Origin: Actinoplanes xinjiangensis
GTDB taxonomy: Bacteria; Actinomycetota; Actinomycetes; Mycobacteriales; Micromonosporaceae
Length of the DNA: 64,000 nt
Assembly: GCF_003148685.1 (NCBI RefSeq)
Contig: NZ_QGGR01000011.1
Span: forward strand, 186,001-250,000
Direction of reading: 5' to 3'
The position numbers and the translations under genes were made by a program. This document shows positions 17,715 through 25,991 of this stretch, piece after piece. The first letter of the stretch is position 1. Every line of letters begins with the position of its first letter. A model generated the notes under the pieces. That model saw nothing but the letters and a program-made list of their open reading frames with translations, did not search any database and was not told where the DNA came from.

Positions 17715-18902
17715 ATGGACTTCGAGACGGCGCTGGGATCACTGTTCTCACCGGAGGGACGCCGGGATCCGTATCCGGCGTACGACGTCCTGCGCGAGCA
17801 CGCGCCGCTGTTTCCGGCCCTGGACGGGCGCTGGTTCGTCACCACCCATGCGATCACCGGCCGCCTGCTGCGCGACCCCGGCGTGCGGGTCGCGGACGCC
17901 GCCGTCTACGACACCTTCTGGCCGGACTGGCGGGCCAACCGCGGGGTCGCCTCGATCGTCGGGTCGATGCTGCTGACCAACCCGCCCGACCACACCCGGC
18001 TGCGCCGGGCCGCGGCAGCCACGTTCACCGCACGCCGGGTCGCCGCGATGCGCGACATGATCACCGACCAGGCCACCGACCTGATCAAGGCGATGCCGGA
18101 GCGCACCGACTTCGTCAGCGCCTTCGCCTATCCGCTGCCGATCGCGGTGATCTGCGCCCTGCTCGGCGTGCCGGACACCGACCGCACCTGGTTCCGTGAG
18201 CAGGCCGCCGACCTGACCGTGGTCCTGGAGCCGATCAGCACCGCGGACGAGATGGCGCGGGCCGACGCCGCCGGGCGCGAGCTCGAGGACTACTTCATCG
18301 GCCTGATCGCCGAGCGGCAGAAGCAGCCCCGCAACGACCTGACCAGCGCGCTGGTCGCCGGCGGCTCCGGGCTGACCGGGCAGGAGCTGCTGGCCAACCT
18401 GGTGCTGATGCTGGTCGCCGGCTTCGAGACCACCACCAACCTGCTCGGCACCGGCCTGCACCTGCTGCTGGACCAGCCCGCCCAGGCCGACCGGCTGCGC
18501 GCCGACCCGGAGCTGGCACCCGCCTTCGTCGAGGAGATCCTGCGCTGGGACTCGCCGGTGCAGATGGCCGCCCGCTACACCTCCGAACCCCTCGACCTCG
18601 GCGACGGCCTCCACCTGCCGGCCGGCGCCGACGTGAACCTGCTGCTCGGCTCGGCCAACCGCGACCCGGACCGCTATCAGGACCCGCACCGCTTCGACCC
18701 GGACCGGCCCAACATCCAGCCCGTCTCGTTCGGCGGCGGCGCCCACTACTGCCTCGGCGCACCGCTGGCCCGGCTGGAGGCGCAGGTCGCGTTCCCGCTG
18801 CTGCTCACCATGCTGCCCCGGCTCGCCCTCGCCGGTGAGCCCCGGCTGCGCGACCGTCTGGTCCTGCGCGGCTACGCCGAACTACCGGTCACCACGAGCT
18901 GA
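17715..18902 (+). CDS. Cytochrome P450 (CYP), second copy
   Basis: A 395-residue P450 with I-helix AGFETTTN, K-helix EEILRWD and heme loop FGGGAHYCLGAPLARLE (Cys346 ligand). It is divergent from the FAAL operon and followed after 6 bp by the HD hydrolase gene. It may hydroxylate the operon's lipid product, by position only. Start chosen at ATG 17715, in frame just after a non-coding-looking stretch. Confidence 0.93.
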   Translation: MDFETALGSLFSPEGRRDPYPAYDVLREHAPLFPALDGRWFVTTHAITGRLLRDPGVRVADAAVYDTFWPDWRANRGVASIVGSMLLTNPPDHTRLRRAAAATFTARRVAAMRDMITDQATDLIKAMPERTDFVSAFAYPLPIAVICALLGVPDTDRTWFREQAADLTVVLEPISTADEMARADAAGRELEDYFIGLIAERQKQPRNDLTSALVAGGSGLTGQELLANLVLMLVAGFETTTNLLGTGLHLLLDQPAQADRLRADPELAPAFVEEILRWDSPVQMAARYTSEPLDLGDGLHLPAGADVNLLLGSANRDPDRYQDPHRFDPDRPNIQPVSFGGGAHYCLGAPLARLEAQVAFPLLLTMLPRLALAGEPRLRDRLVLRGYAELPVTTS

Positions 18903-18908
18903 CCGCCG

Positions 18909-19481
18909 ATGCCCGAGCAGATCAACACCGCGGATTTCCTGTACGAGGTGGGCGTCCTGAAACGCACCGCGCGTACCGGATGGGCTCTGGCCCGCATCGC
19001 GAACCGGGAGTCGGTCGCCGACCATGTGTTCCGCACCGCGGTGATCGCCATGACGCTGGCCGTGACGGCCGGCGCCGACCCGGACCGGACCGCCGCCCTC
19101 GCCCTGCTGCACGACCTGCCGGAAACCCGGCTCGGCGACATGCACCACCGGACCCGCCGCTACCTGGACGAGCCGAAACCGTTCCGCCGGGTGATCGACG
19201 ACCAGACCGCCGGGCTGCCCGCGCCGGTCCGTGACCTGATCCGCGCGCGTGCCGCCCAGTGGCTCGACCAGGACACCGAGGAGGCCCGCCTGGCCCGCGA
19301 CGCCGACGTCCTGGATTCGCTGCTGCACGTGCGCGAGAGCCTCGCCGACCGGCCGGAGCTGTGCCGGCGCTGGGAGGACTACCTGGCGGCGTCGGTCACC
19401 ACCGACGCCGGCCGGAGCCTGCTGGCCGAGATCCGCGCCACCGGCCCGGACGACTGGTGGCCCCGGACCGTATCCGGCTGA
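18909..19481 (+). CDS. HD-domain hydrolase (YfbR-like)
   Basis: A 190-residue protein of the HD phosphohydrolase superfamily: His in ESVADHVFRT, the HD doublet in LALLHDLPETRLGD and a later Asp in RDADVLDSLLHV, all fitting the metal site. YfbR relatives are 5'-nucleotidases. It starts 6 bp after the P450 stop, so it is likely cotranscribed. Role alongside a P450 unclear. Confidence 0.85.
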   Translation: MPEQINTADFLYEVGVLKRTARTGWALARIANRESVADHVFRTAVIAMTLAVTAGADPDRTAALALLHDLPETRLGDMHHRTRRYLDEPKPFRRVIDDQTAGLPAPVRDLIRARAAQWLDQDTEEARLARDADVLDSLLHVRESLADRPELCRRWEDYLAASVTTDAGRSLLAEIRATGPDDWWPRTVSG

Positions 19482-19502
19482 TCACCGCCTTATGGTCGTG
19501 GG

Positions 19503-19943
19503 ATGCACATCCGGCCGATCCACCACGGCGACGCGGCCCGTCTCGCCGTCCTGCTCGACCAGCTCGGCTTCCCGTCGACCGAGCGGGAGGTACGCCAGCG
19601 CCTCGACTACTGGCTGGGTGACCGGGCCGGTGCCCTGCTCGGCGCGGACGACGACGGCAACCTGGTCGGCATGGCCGCCCTGCACATCACCCCGCTGCTG
19701 GAGGTGACCGGCAAGTTCGGGCGCCTGGCCGCGCTGGTCGTCGACGAGGCGGTCCGCGGCCGCGGTGTCGGCCGCATGCTGATCGGCGCCACCGAGCAGC
19801 GGGCCCGGTCGGCGGGCTGCCTGTTCGTCGAGGTCAACAGCAGCAACCACCGGCAGTCGGCGCACCTGTTCTACGAGAGCCTCGGTTTCACCGACAGCCG
19901 GGAGACCTCCCGCCGTTTCGTCCTGCCGCTGCAGGGAGCCTGA
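19503..19943 (+). CDS. GNAT-family N-acetyltransferase
   Basis: A 146-residue GNAT: acetyl-CoA loop VRGRGVGRMLIG and the conserved LFYESLGF near the end. The final ~40 bp of this gene occur again, 66 bp downstream (19967-20012), after the stop. It follows the HD hydrolase by 21 bp. Substrate unknown. Confidence 0.88.
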   Translation: MHIRPIHHGDAARLAVLLDQLGFPSTEREVRQRLDYWLGDRAGALLGADDDGNLVGMAALHITPLLEVTGKFGRLAALVVDEAVRGRGVGRMLIGATEQRARSAGCLFVEVNSSNHRQSAHLFYESLGFTDSRETSRRFVLPLQGA

Positions 19944-20012
19944 GCCGGGCCCCCCGGCCGCTACGGGGAGACCTCCCGCCGTTTCGTGCTGCCGCTCCAG
20001 GGCGCCTGAGCC
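19901..20012 (+). repeat. 66-bp-offset direct duplication of a gene 3' end
   Basis: Bases 19901-19946, covering the GNAT C-terminus and its TGA, are repeated at 19967-20012 with 3 mismatches in 46. The offset is 66 bp, a multiple of three. The second copy lies past the stop codon, so it looks like a tandem duplication scar. Confidence 0.8.
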
Positions 20013-20018
20013 CGGCCG

Positions 20019-21494
20019 CTACCGGGAGCCGGACCGGTCGGCGTCCGCGGTGTCCGCCGGGTGCACCGGTGGGCTGCACGGGTCGCAGAATGTCTTCACC
20101 GGGGTGTGCGCGCTCAGCCGGTCCGGGATCAGCAACCACGCCAGCACGCCACCGGCGGTCATCAACCCCGCACACACCAGCATCGCGGTCCGGTAGACCG
20201 GCGCCAGCGCCCCCGGATCGGTGAGGCTGCCCGACCCCAGCCCGGCGGCCAGCGGCAGGACCGCCACGGCGAGCAGGCCCGCCGCCCGGGCCACCGCGTT
20301 GTTCACCCCGGAGGCGATGCCCGCGTACGAGTCGTCGAGCGCGCCGAGCGCCGTGGCGGTCAGCGGCGCTACCAGCAGGCACAGCCCCAGCCCGAACAGG
20401 ATCACCGGCGGCAGCACGTCGGCGGTGTAGGAGGCGCCCGCGCCGATCCGGGACAGCCAGGCCAGTGCCGCCGCACAGACCAGCGGCCCGGCCGTCATCG
20501 GGATCCGCGGCCCGATCCGCTGCCCGAGAGCACCCGCCCGCGCCGACAGCAGCAGCATCAGCACCGTGACCGGCAGCAGCGCGACCCCACTGGCCAGCGG
20601 CGAGAACCCGGCCACGACCTGAAGGTTGACCACCACCAGCAGGAACACGCCGCCGTTGGCCGCGTACACCAGGAAGGTCACCAGGTTGGCCCCGCGGAAG
20701 GCCCGGGACCGGAAGATCCGCAACGGCAGCATCGGATGGGCCGAGCGGCGCTCGACCAGCACGAACGTGACCATCCCGGCCACCCCGGCGGCCAGTGACG
20801 CCAGCACCACCGGATCGCCCGGCCCGTGCTCCGGCCAGGCGGTGAACCCGTAGGTCAGCCCGCCCAGCCCGGCCGCCCCGAGCAGCAGCCCGGCGACGTC
20901 GAACGTCCGGGCCGCCGACGGATTGCGGGACTCGGGTACGTGCCGCCAGGCCACCCACAGTACGACCGCCGCCACCGGCACGTTGATCAGGAAGATCAGC
21001 CGCCAGCTGCCGCTCTGCACCAGCCACCCGCCCAGGAACGGTCCGAGCGCACCGCCGATGCCGGCGAGCCCGGACCACGCCCCGATCGCCTTCGGCCGGT
21101 CCTCGCGGGTGAACGACGCCTCCAGGATCGCCAGCGCCCCCGGGGTCAGCAGGGCACCGCCGATGCCCTGGAGGATGCGCGCCGCGATCAGCAGCTCGAC
21201 GGTCGGCGCCAGCCCGCACAGCAGCGACGCGACCGCGAACCAGGCGACACCGCCGAGGAACACGCGGCGGCGGCCGAACCGGTCGCTGAGCGAGCCGCCG
21301 AGCAGCACCAGCGAGGCCAGGCTGAGGGCGTAGCCGTTGACCGTCCACTGCAGGCCGGCACTGTCCGCCCCGAGTTCCCGCCCGATCTCCGACAGCGCGA
21401 TGTTGACCACGGTCGCGTCGATGAAGGCGAGGCTGGAGCCCAGCACGGTGGCCAGCAGCACCCACCGCCCGGCCGCCGATCGGTATTCCAGCAC
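20019..21494 (-). CDS. MFS drug exporter, DHA2 (14-TM) family
   Basis: A 491-residue integral membrane protein of the major facilitator superfamily. DHA2 signs: FIDATVVNIAL in TM1, GGSLSDRFGRRRVF in loop 2-3, and the motif-C-like LGPFLGGW. It would export drugs or lipophilic products by proton antiport. GTG start at 21494 with GAGGGG upstream. It lies next to a disrupted PucR gene. It could export something made by the lipid operon; the distance weakens that. Confidence 0.9.
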   Translation of the reverse strand: MLEYRSAAGRWVLLATVLGSSLAFIDATVVNIALSEIGRELGADSAGLQWTVNGYALSLASLVLLGGSLSDRFGRRRVFLGGVAWFAVASLLCGLAPTVELLIAARILQGIGGALLTPGALAILEASFTREDRPKAIGAWSGLAGIGGALGPFLGGWLVQSGSWRLIFLINVPVAAVVLWVAWRHVPESRNPSAARTFDVAGLLLGAAGLGGLTYGFTAWPEHGPGDPVVLASLAAGVAGMVTFVLVERRSAHPMLPLRIFRSRAFRGANLVTFLVYAANGGVFLLVVVNLQVVAGFSPLASGVALLPVTVLMLLLSARAGALGQRIGPRIPMTAGPLVCAAALAWLSRIGAGASYTADVLPPVILFGLGLCLLVAPLTATALGALDDSYAGIASGVNNAVARAAGLLAVAVLPLAAGLGSGSLTDPGALAPVYRTAMLVCAGLMTAGGVLAWLLIPDRLSAHTPVKTFCDPCSPPVHPADTADADRSGSR

Positions 21495-21509
21495 GTGAAT
21501 CCCCTCAGG

Positions 21510-21605
21510 TCGTTCGTCTTGCTCAGGTCGTTCGTTTCGGCTCAGGTCGTTCGTTTCGGCTCAGGTTGTTCGCTTCGCTCAGGTTGTTCGCTTCGCTCAG
21601 GTCGC
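21510..21605. repeat. Short tandem repeats between MFS and PucR genes
   Basis: About five ~19-20-bp near-identical units (core CTCAGGTCGTTCGTTTCGG, later CTCAGGTTGTTCGCTTCG) run head to tail and end at the 3' end of the PucR gene. They lie just upstream of the MFS start codon, so they could affect its promoter. Confidence 0.75.
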
Positions 21606-22699
21606 TTCGCGCAGCCAGGTGCGGCACAGCCACCAGGCGTTCACGGCACCGAACGTGCCGGCCGGGTCGATGCCGGTCACCTCGGTGAACCGGCGCACCC
21701 GGTTGCGGACCGTGTTCGGGTGCACGAACAGTCGTCCACCGGCGACGGTGACGTCCCGGTCGCTCTCCAGCCAGGCCAGCACGGCGTGCGCGACCGGTTC
21801 GGCGTTCGGCCCGAGATTCGCCCACGCGTGCCGGTGCCGGTCGAGCAGCGCCGCCGCCAGGTCGGCCCGGGCGGTCAGCGCCGCCTGCCACGCCACGTCG
21901 GCGATGTGCACCACCCCGGTACGCCCGGTCGACTCGGCGGTGATCAGGGCGGCCAGGGCGAGCCGCCGCACCGGCGCCATCTCGTCCGGTGCGGCCGGGC
22001 CGGCCAGCCCGGCGGTCGCCGGCACCGACGGCGCCCGGGACAGCACCCCGACGAACAGGTCGTCGACGATCGTGCACACCACCGGCGGCTGCTCCCGCAA
22101 CGCCCGCTCGTCGAACCCGGGCCGGGCCACCAGCACCCACAGGCCGTCGTCGGCCGGCAGACCCGCCTCGGCGACCGCCAGCGCCGCCGCCGAACCGCCC
22201 TGCAACAGCCGCCGCAGGATCGCCGCGTCCCGGCTGCCCGCCCGTGGATCGGCCGGCGTCTTCGTGGCCCGGTGCGCCGAGATCAGCCGGCCCCGGACCG
22301 CGTCGGCCCAGTCGTCGTACAGCTCCCGGGCGTCCAGCAGCCGCTCGGCGCTGACCCCCTCGGCCCGGCCCATCTCCCGCGCCCGCGCCCAGATCGCCCG
22401 CTCGGCGACGTGGATGGCGCCCAGCACCGCCTCGATCGGCACCCCCTGCCGGGCCCGGGTCACGCCCAGTTCCTCCACGAACGACAACTGGCCCCGGTCG
22501 GACCGCGCCGGTCGGCCAGGGCCCGGGTCGCCGCGGTGAGCAGCGCCCGGGTGTGCCCGGCGATGTCCGACGGCGGCAGGACCGCCACCTCCCGAACCGT
22601 CGCGCGCACCCCGGAGATCACCGACGGCAGCAGATCCTCGTCGCCCATCACGCGTTCGATCAGGTCGACCACGGCGGTCCAGTCGTCGCGACGATTCAT
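21597..22699 (-). pseudogene. PucR-family regulator broken by a frameshift
   Basis: A helix-turn-helix regulator of the PucR/CdaR type, in two frames. The N-terminal ~80 residues (from ATG 22699, MNRRDDWTAVVDLIERV) run in one frame. The rest, from about RGQLSFVEELGV, runs in another and keeps the C-terminal DNA-binding helix LFVHPNTVRNRVRRF. The switch lies near 22490-22505. One base appears lost, since 1103 bp is not a multiple of three. A sequencing error cannot be excluded. Confidence 0.8.
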
Positions 22700-22828
22700 G
22701 CCGCCATGCTGCCGTGCCGTTGTGGTGGCCCACAACCACAGCGCGAAACGGCGTGCCGTACGCCATGTTCAGGCCGGTTGCCGGGGCCTACGGTTTGGCC
22801 AGCGCTACAACGTCGGTGGGAGAGTTCC

Positions 22829-22996
22829 ATGCGTGTCGCCGTGATCGGCGCCGGAGCGGCCGGACTCGCCACGCTCAAGGCCCTGCTCGACACCGGCTGC
22901 GAGGCCGTCGGCTACGAACAGCGCGACCGGCCCGGCGGCCTGTGGACCGACGCGTACGCCTCCCTGCACCTCAACACCAGCAGGGGCCGCCGGTGA
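22829..22996 (+). pseudogene. N-terminal fragment of a flavin monooxygenase
   Basis: 55 residues begin with the FAD-binding loop VIGAGAAGLATLKALL and DRPGGLWTDAYASLHLNTS, which is the first part of FMO-type monooxygenases (family length ~450). The frame closes just 117 bp before a long tandem repeat array at 23113. Truncation by rearrangement is likely. Confidence 0.7.
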
Positions 22997-23112
22997 CACG
23001 ACCTGCGATCACCGGCCGTCGTGCCTCGCGCGCCGTCCGGACACGCGGCCACGGGCGTAGCCCCCGCCGAACGGCCGCCCTCCGGTGCATGACAGCGGCC
23101 GCCGTAACGCCC

Positions 23113-23616
23113 GGCTGGCTGTCACCGCTGTCTCCCGGCTCCCGAAGCAGCGGTGGGGACCAGCCGGGAAGGCCTGGCTGGCTGTCACCGTTGTCTCCCG
23201 GCTCCCGAAGCAGCGGTGGGGACCAGCCGGGGAGGCCTGGCTGGCTGTCACCGTTGTCTCCCGGCTCCCGAAGCAGCGGTGGGGACCAGCCGGGGAGGCC
23301 TGGCTGGCTGTCACCGTTGTCTCCCGGCTCCCGAAGCAGCGGTGGGGACCAGCCGGGGAGGCCTGGCTGGCTGTCACCGTTGTCTCCCGGCTCCCGAAGC
23401 AGCGGTGGGGACCAGCCGGGGAGGTCTGGCTGGCTGTCACCGTTGTCTCCCGGCTCCCGAAGCAGCGGTGGGGACCAGCCGGGGAGGTCTGGCTGGTTGT
23501 CACCGTTGTTTCGGGGCTTCTGAGGCAGCGGTGGGGACCAGCCGGGGAGGTCTGGCTGGTTGTCACCGTTGTTTCGGGGCTTCTGAGGCAGCGGTGGGGG
23601 CCAGCCGGGGTTGCGG
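23113..23616 (+). repeat. Eight-copy 63-bp tandem repeat
   Basis: Units start at 23113, 23176, 23239, 23302, 23365, 23428, 23491 and 23554. Each opens with GGCTGG(C/T)TGTCACCG and closes with CAGCGGTGGGGACCAGCC, so each unit is roughly self-complementary and could form a hairpin. The last two units differ in the middle. All frames are open across it because the period is a multiple of three; that is a repeat artefact, not a gene. The surrounding 22997-23680 has no gene. Confidence 0.9.
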
Positions 23617-23680
23617 GGGGACGGTGCGGCTCTGACCGCGGAGGACGAGGGGGCGGGGTGGGCGGATAGCCTGGGCGGTG

Positions 23681-24460
23681 ATGAAACGAGATCTTGAGGC
23701 CGCTCGGGAGCTTGCCGCCGGTCTGGCCGTTCGTGCCGGGCGGTTGCAGATCGAGCGCCGTGACACGCTGCGCATGGGTGCTCCCAAGGCGCACGCCAAC
23801 GATGTCGTCTCCGACGTCGACATCGCCAGCGAGCGGCTGATCGTGGAGGCGATCCACGAGGCCTGGCCGGAGGACGCCACCCAGGCCGAGGAGGGGCACG
23901 GCCGGGCCGGCGGCAGCGGCTGGACCTGGATCATCGATCCGCTCGACGGCACCCGCAACTATGTGAGCCGGACCGGGCCGTGGTCGGTGTGCATCGCGCT
24001 CTACCAGGGCGACCGACCGCGGATGGCGGTCGTGCACGACCCGGCCGCCGGTGAGACGTTCAGCGCGATCGACACCGGCGGCGCCCTCCTCAACGGGGAG
24101 CCGCTCACCGGGTCGAGCGGTCCGCCCTTGGCCGAGGCGCTGATCGGCGTCAGTTTCCAGCCCAACCCGCAGACCAAGCAGCGGGCCGGCCGGGTGCTGC
24201 GCGAGTTGCTGCCGCTCTGCGGTGACATCCGGCGGATCCCGGCCGCGCTGAATCTGGTCTATCAGGCCGCCGGCCGGCTCGACGGCGGCCTGGCCCTGGA
24301 CACCAAGCTCTGGGACATCGCCGCCGGTGCGCTCATCGCCCGGGAGGCGGGGGTGACCCTCGGCGGGCGCGGCCCCGACTTCTCCACCGAACTGACCATC
24401 GGTGCTGCTCCATCGCTGTGGCCGGAACTCGCCGCGAAGGTCCGCGCCGCCGATCTGTGA
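23681..24460 (+). CDS. Inositol monophosphatase family protein
   Basis: A 259-residue IMPase-type phosphatase with both metal-binding motifs: WIIDPLDGTRNY and the C-terminal LDTKLWDIAAG. The upstream acidic EEGHG matches the EE metal-binding pair. It could act on inositol phosphate or related phosphosugars. GTG lies directly before the chosen ATG. Full length for the family. Confidence 0.93.
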   Translation: MKRDLEAARELAAGLAVRAGRLQIERRDTLRMGAPKAHANDVVSDVDIASERLIVEAIHEAWPEDATQAEEGHGRAGGSGWTWIIDPLDGTRNYVSRTGPWSVCIALYQGDRPRMAVVHDPAAGETFSAIDTGGALLNGEPLTGSSGPPLAEALIGVSFQPNPQTKQRAGRVLRELLPLCGDIRRIPAALNLVYQAAGRLDGGLALDTKLWDIAAGALIAREAGVTLGGRGPDFSTELTIGAAPSLWPELAAKVRAADL

Positions 24461-24538
24461 GCAGCGTTACCATCCGGGCGAGACCGGAAGAACCCCGGTG
24501 CGGGCCTCCTTGTCGCTGAGGTGGCTTCAACTCGCACC

Positions 24539-25801
24539 ATGACCCCGCCCGTCGACGACCTCTCGCCCGGAGAGCTGCTCCCGGCCGGGCGGCGTTTCCG
24601 GATCGTTCTCGTGCTCGGTCTGCTGACCGCGCTCGGGCCGCTCACCATCGACATGTACCTTCCGTCGCTGCCGGCGATCACCACCGATCTGCAGACCAGC
24701 GCCGCCGCCGTGCAGCTCACGCTGACCGGCACGCTGGTCGGCCTGGCGTTCGGCCAGCTGCTGGTCGGCCCGTTGTCCGACGCGTTCGGGCGACGGTGGC
24801 CGCTGCTCGCCGGTATCGCGGTGCACATGCTCGCCTCGGTCTTCTGCGTGATCGCGCCCAACGTGGCCGTGCTCGGCGCGCTGCGGGTGTTGCAGGGTCT
24901 CGGTGCCGCGGCCGCCGCCGTCGTCGCCATGGCGATGGTGCGTGACCTGTTCACCGACAACGCCGCGGCCCGGCTGTTCTCCCGGCTGATGCTCGTCGTC
25001 GGTGTCGCGCCGATTCTCGCCCCGACCGTCGGCGGCCTGGTCCTGAACTGGACGTCGTGGCGCGGCGTGTTCGTGGTGCTGACCGTCGTCGCGGTCACGA
25101 TCAGTGCGGTGTCCGCGCTGGTGCTGCCGGAGACCCTGCCGCCGGCGGCACGCCGCAGCGGGGGAGTGCGGGGTACCCTCCGCGACTACGGCCGGTTGCT
25201 CACCGACCGGGTGTATGTGGGCCTGATCCTGGTGGCGGGCCTGGCGATGGCGGCGCTGTTCGCCTATGTGAGCGGATCGTCCTACGTCTTCCAGGACGGG
25301 TACGGGATGAGCGAGCAGCAGTTCGCCCTGGTCTTCGCGGGCGGTGCGGTCGGTCTGATCGGTGCCACCCAGTTCAACGTCCGGCTGCTGCGCCGCTGGT
25401 CACCGCAGCAGATCATGAGTGCCGCACTGGTGGCCGGGCTGGTGTTCGGCCTGGCGTTCCTGATCCTGGCGAGCACCGGCGTCGGTGGTCTGATCGGCAT
25501 CCTGATCCCGTTGTGGCTGGTGCTGGCCATGGTCGGCCTGGCCATGCCGAACGCCCCGGCTCTGGCGCTGTCCCGTCACGGCGAGGCCGCCGGTACCGCT
25601 GCCGCTCTGCTGGGCGCGGTCCAGTTCGGTGTCGGCGCCCTGGCCGCCCCGCTGGTCGGCGTGCTCGGCGTCGGCGAGGTGGCGATGGCCGTGGTCGTCT
25701 TCGGCGGCATGCTGTCGGCCACCCTGGTCTGTTTCCTGGTGGTCCAGCCGCACCGGCTGCCCGCCCACCAGCCGGCCCCCGCGGTCGCGGTCGCCCACTG
25801 A
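24539..25801 (+). CDS. MFS exporter, Bcr/CflA-like (12-TM)
   Basis: About 420 residues with 12 predicted membrane segments. Bcr/CflA features include LTIDMYLPSLPAI in TM1 and GPLSDAFGRRWPLL in loop 2-3. Proton-driven drug or metabolite efflux is expected. Start uncertain: ATG 24539 used; an in-frame GTG at 24521 is possible. Confidence 0.9.
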   Translation: MTPPVDDLSPGELLPAGRRFRIVLVLGLLTALGPLTIDMYLPSLPAITTDLQTSAAAVQLTLTGTLVGLAFGQLLVGPLSDAFGRRWPLLAGIAVHMLASVFCVIAPNVAVLGALRVLQGLGAAAAAVVAMAMVRDLFTDNAAARLFSRLMLVVGVAPILAPTVGGLVLNWTSWRGVFVVLTVVAVTISAVSALVLPETLPPAARRSGGVRGTLRDYGRLLTDRVYVGLILVAGLAMAALFAYVSGSSYVFQDGYGMSEQQFALVFAGGAVGLIGATQFNVRLLRRWSPQQIMSAALVAGLVFGLAFLILASTGVGGLIGILIPLWLVLAMVGLAMPNAPALALSRHGEAAGTAAALLGAVQFGVGALAAPLVGVLGVGEVAMAVVVFGGMLSATLVCFLVVQPHRLPAHQPAPAVAVAH

Positions 25802-25912
25802 CCACTGCCCGGCACCCGGCCTCTCGCCGGCGGGCGGGGCCCGCTGTCACGACGCGGCCGCTGCACGTGGGCCCGCTTCCGCCCCGCCCGGCCGGATGGC
25901 GTGACCGGGGTG

Positions 25913-25948
25913 CGGCACGGTCGCGGGCCGGTCCCGTGGACCGTGCCG
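25913..25948. terminator. Hairpin between convergent genes
   Basis: A 10-bp stem (CGGCACGGTC / GACCGTGCCG) around a 16-nt GC loop, in the gap between the MFS exporter and the interrupted beta-propeller gene. No T-run, as is common in high-GC actinobacteria. Confidence 0.4.
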
Positions 25949-25991
25949 GCCGTGCCCCGCCGATGCCGACGGCGGGACACGGCCGAATCGG

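Noticed and set aside
22714..23523. A frame coding for repeated PGWLSPLSPGSRSSGGDQ units
   Set aside because: It arises from the 63-bp tandem repeat, whose period is a multiple of three. All frames on both strands stay open, and there is no other coding sign.
24461..24538. Possible riboswitch before the Bcr/CflA-type exporter
   Set aside because: A GC-rich leader with ACCGG and CCGGT pairs was seen, but it fits no known aptamer pattern.
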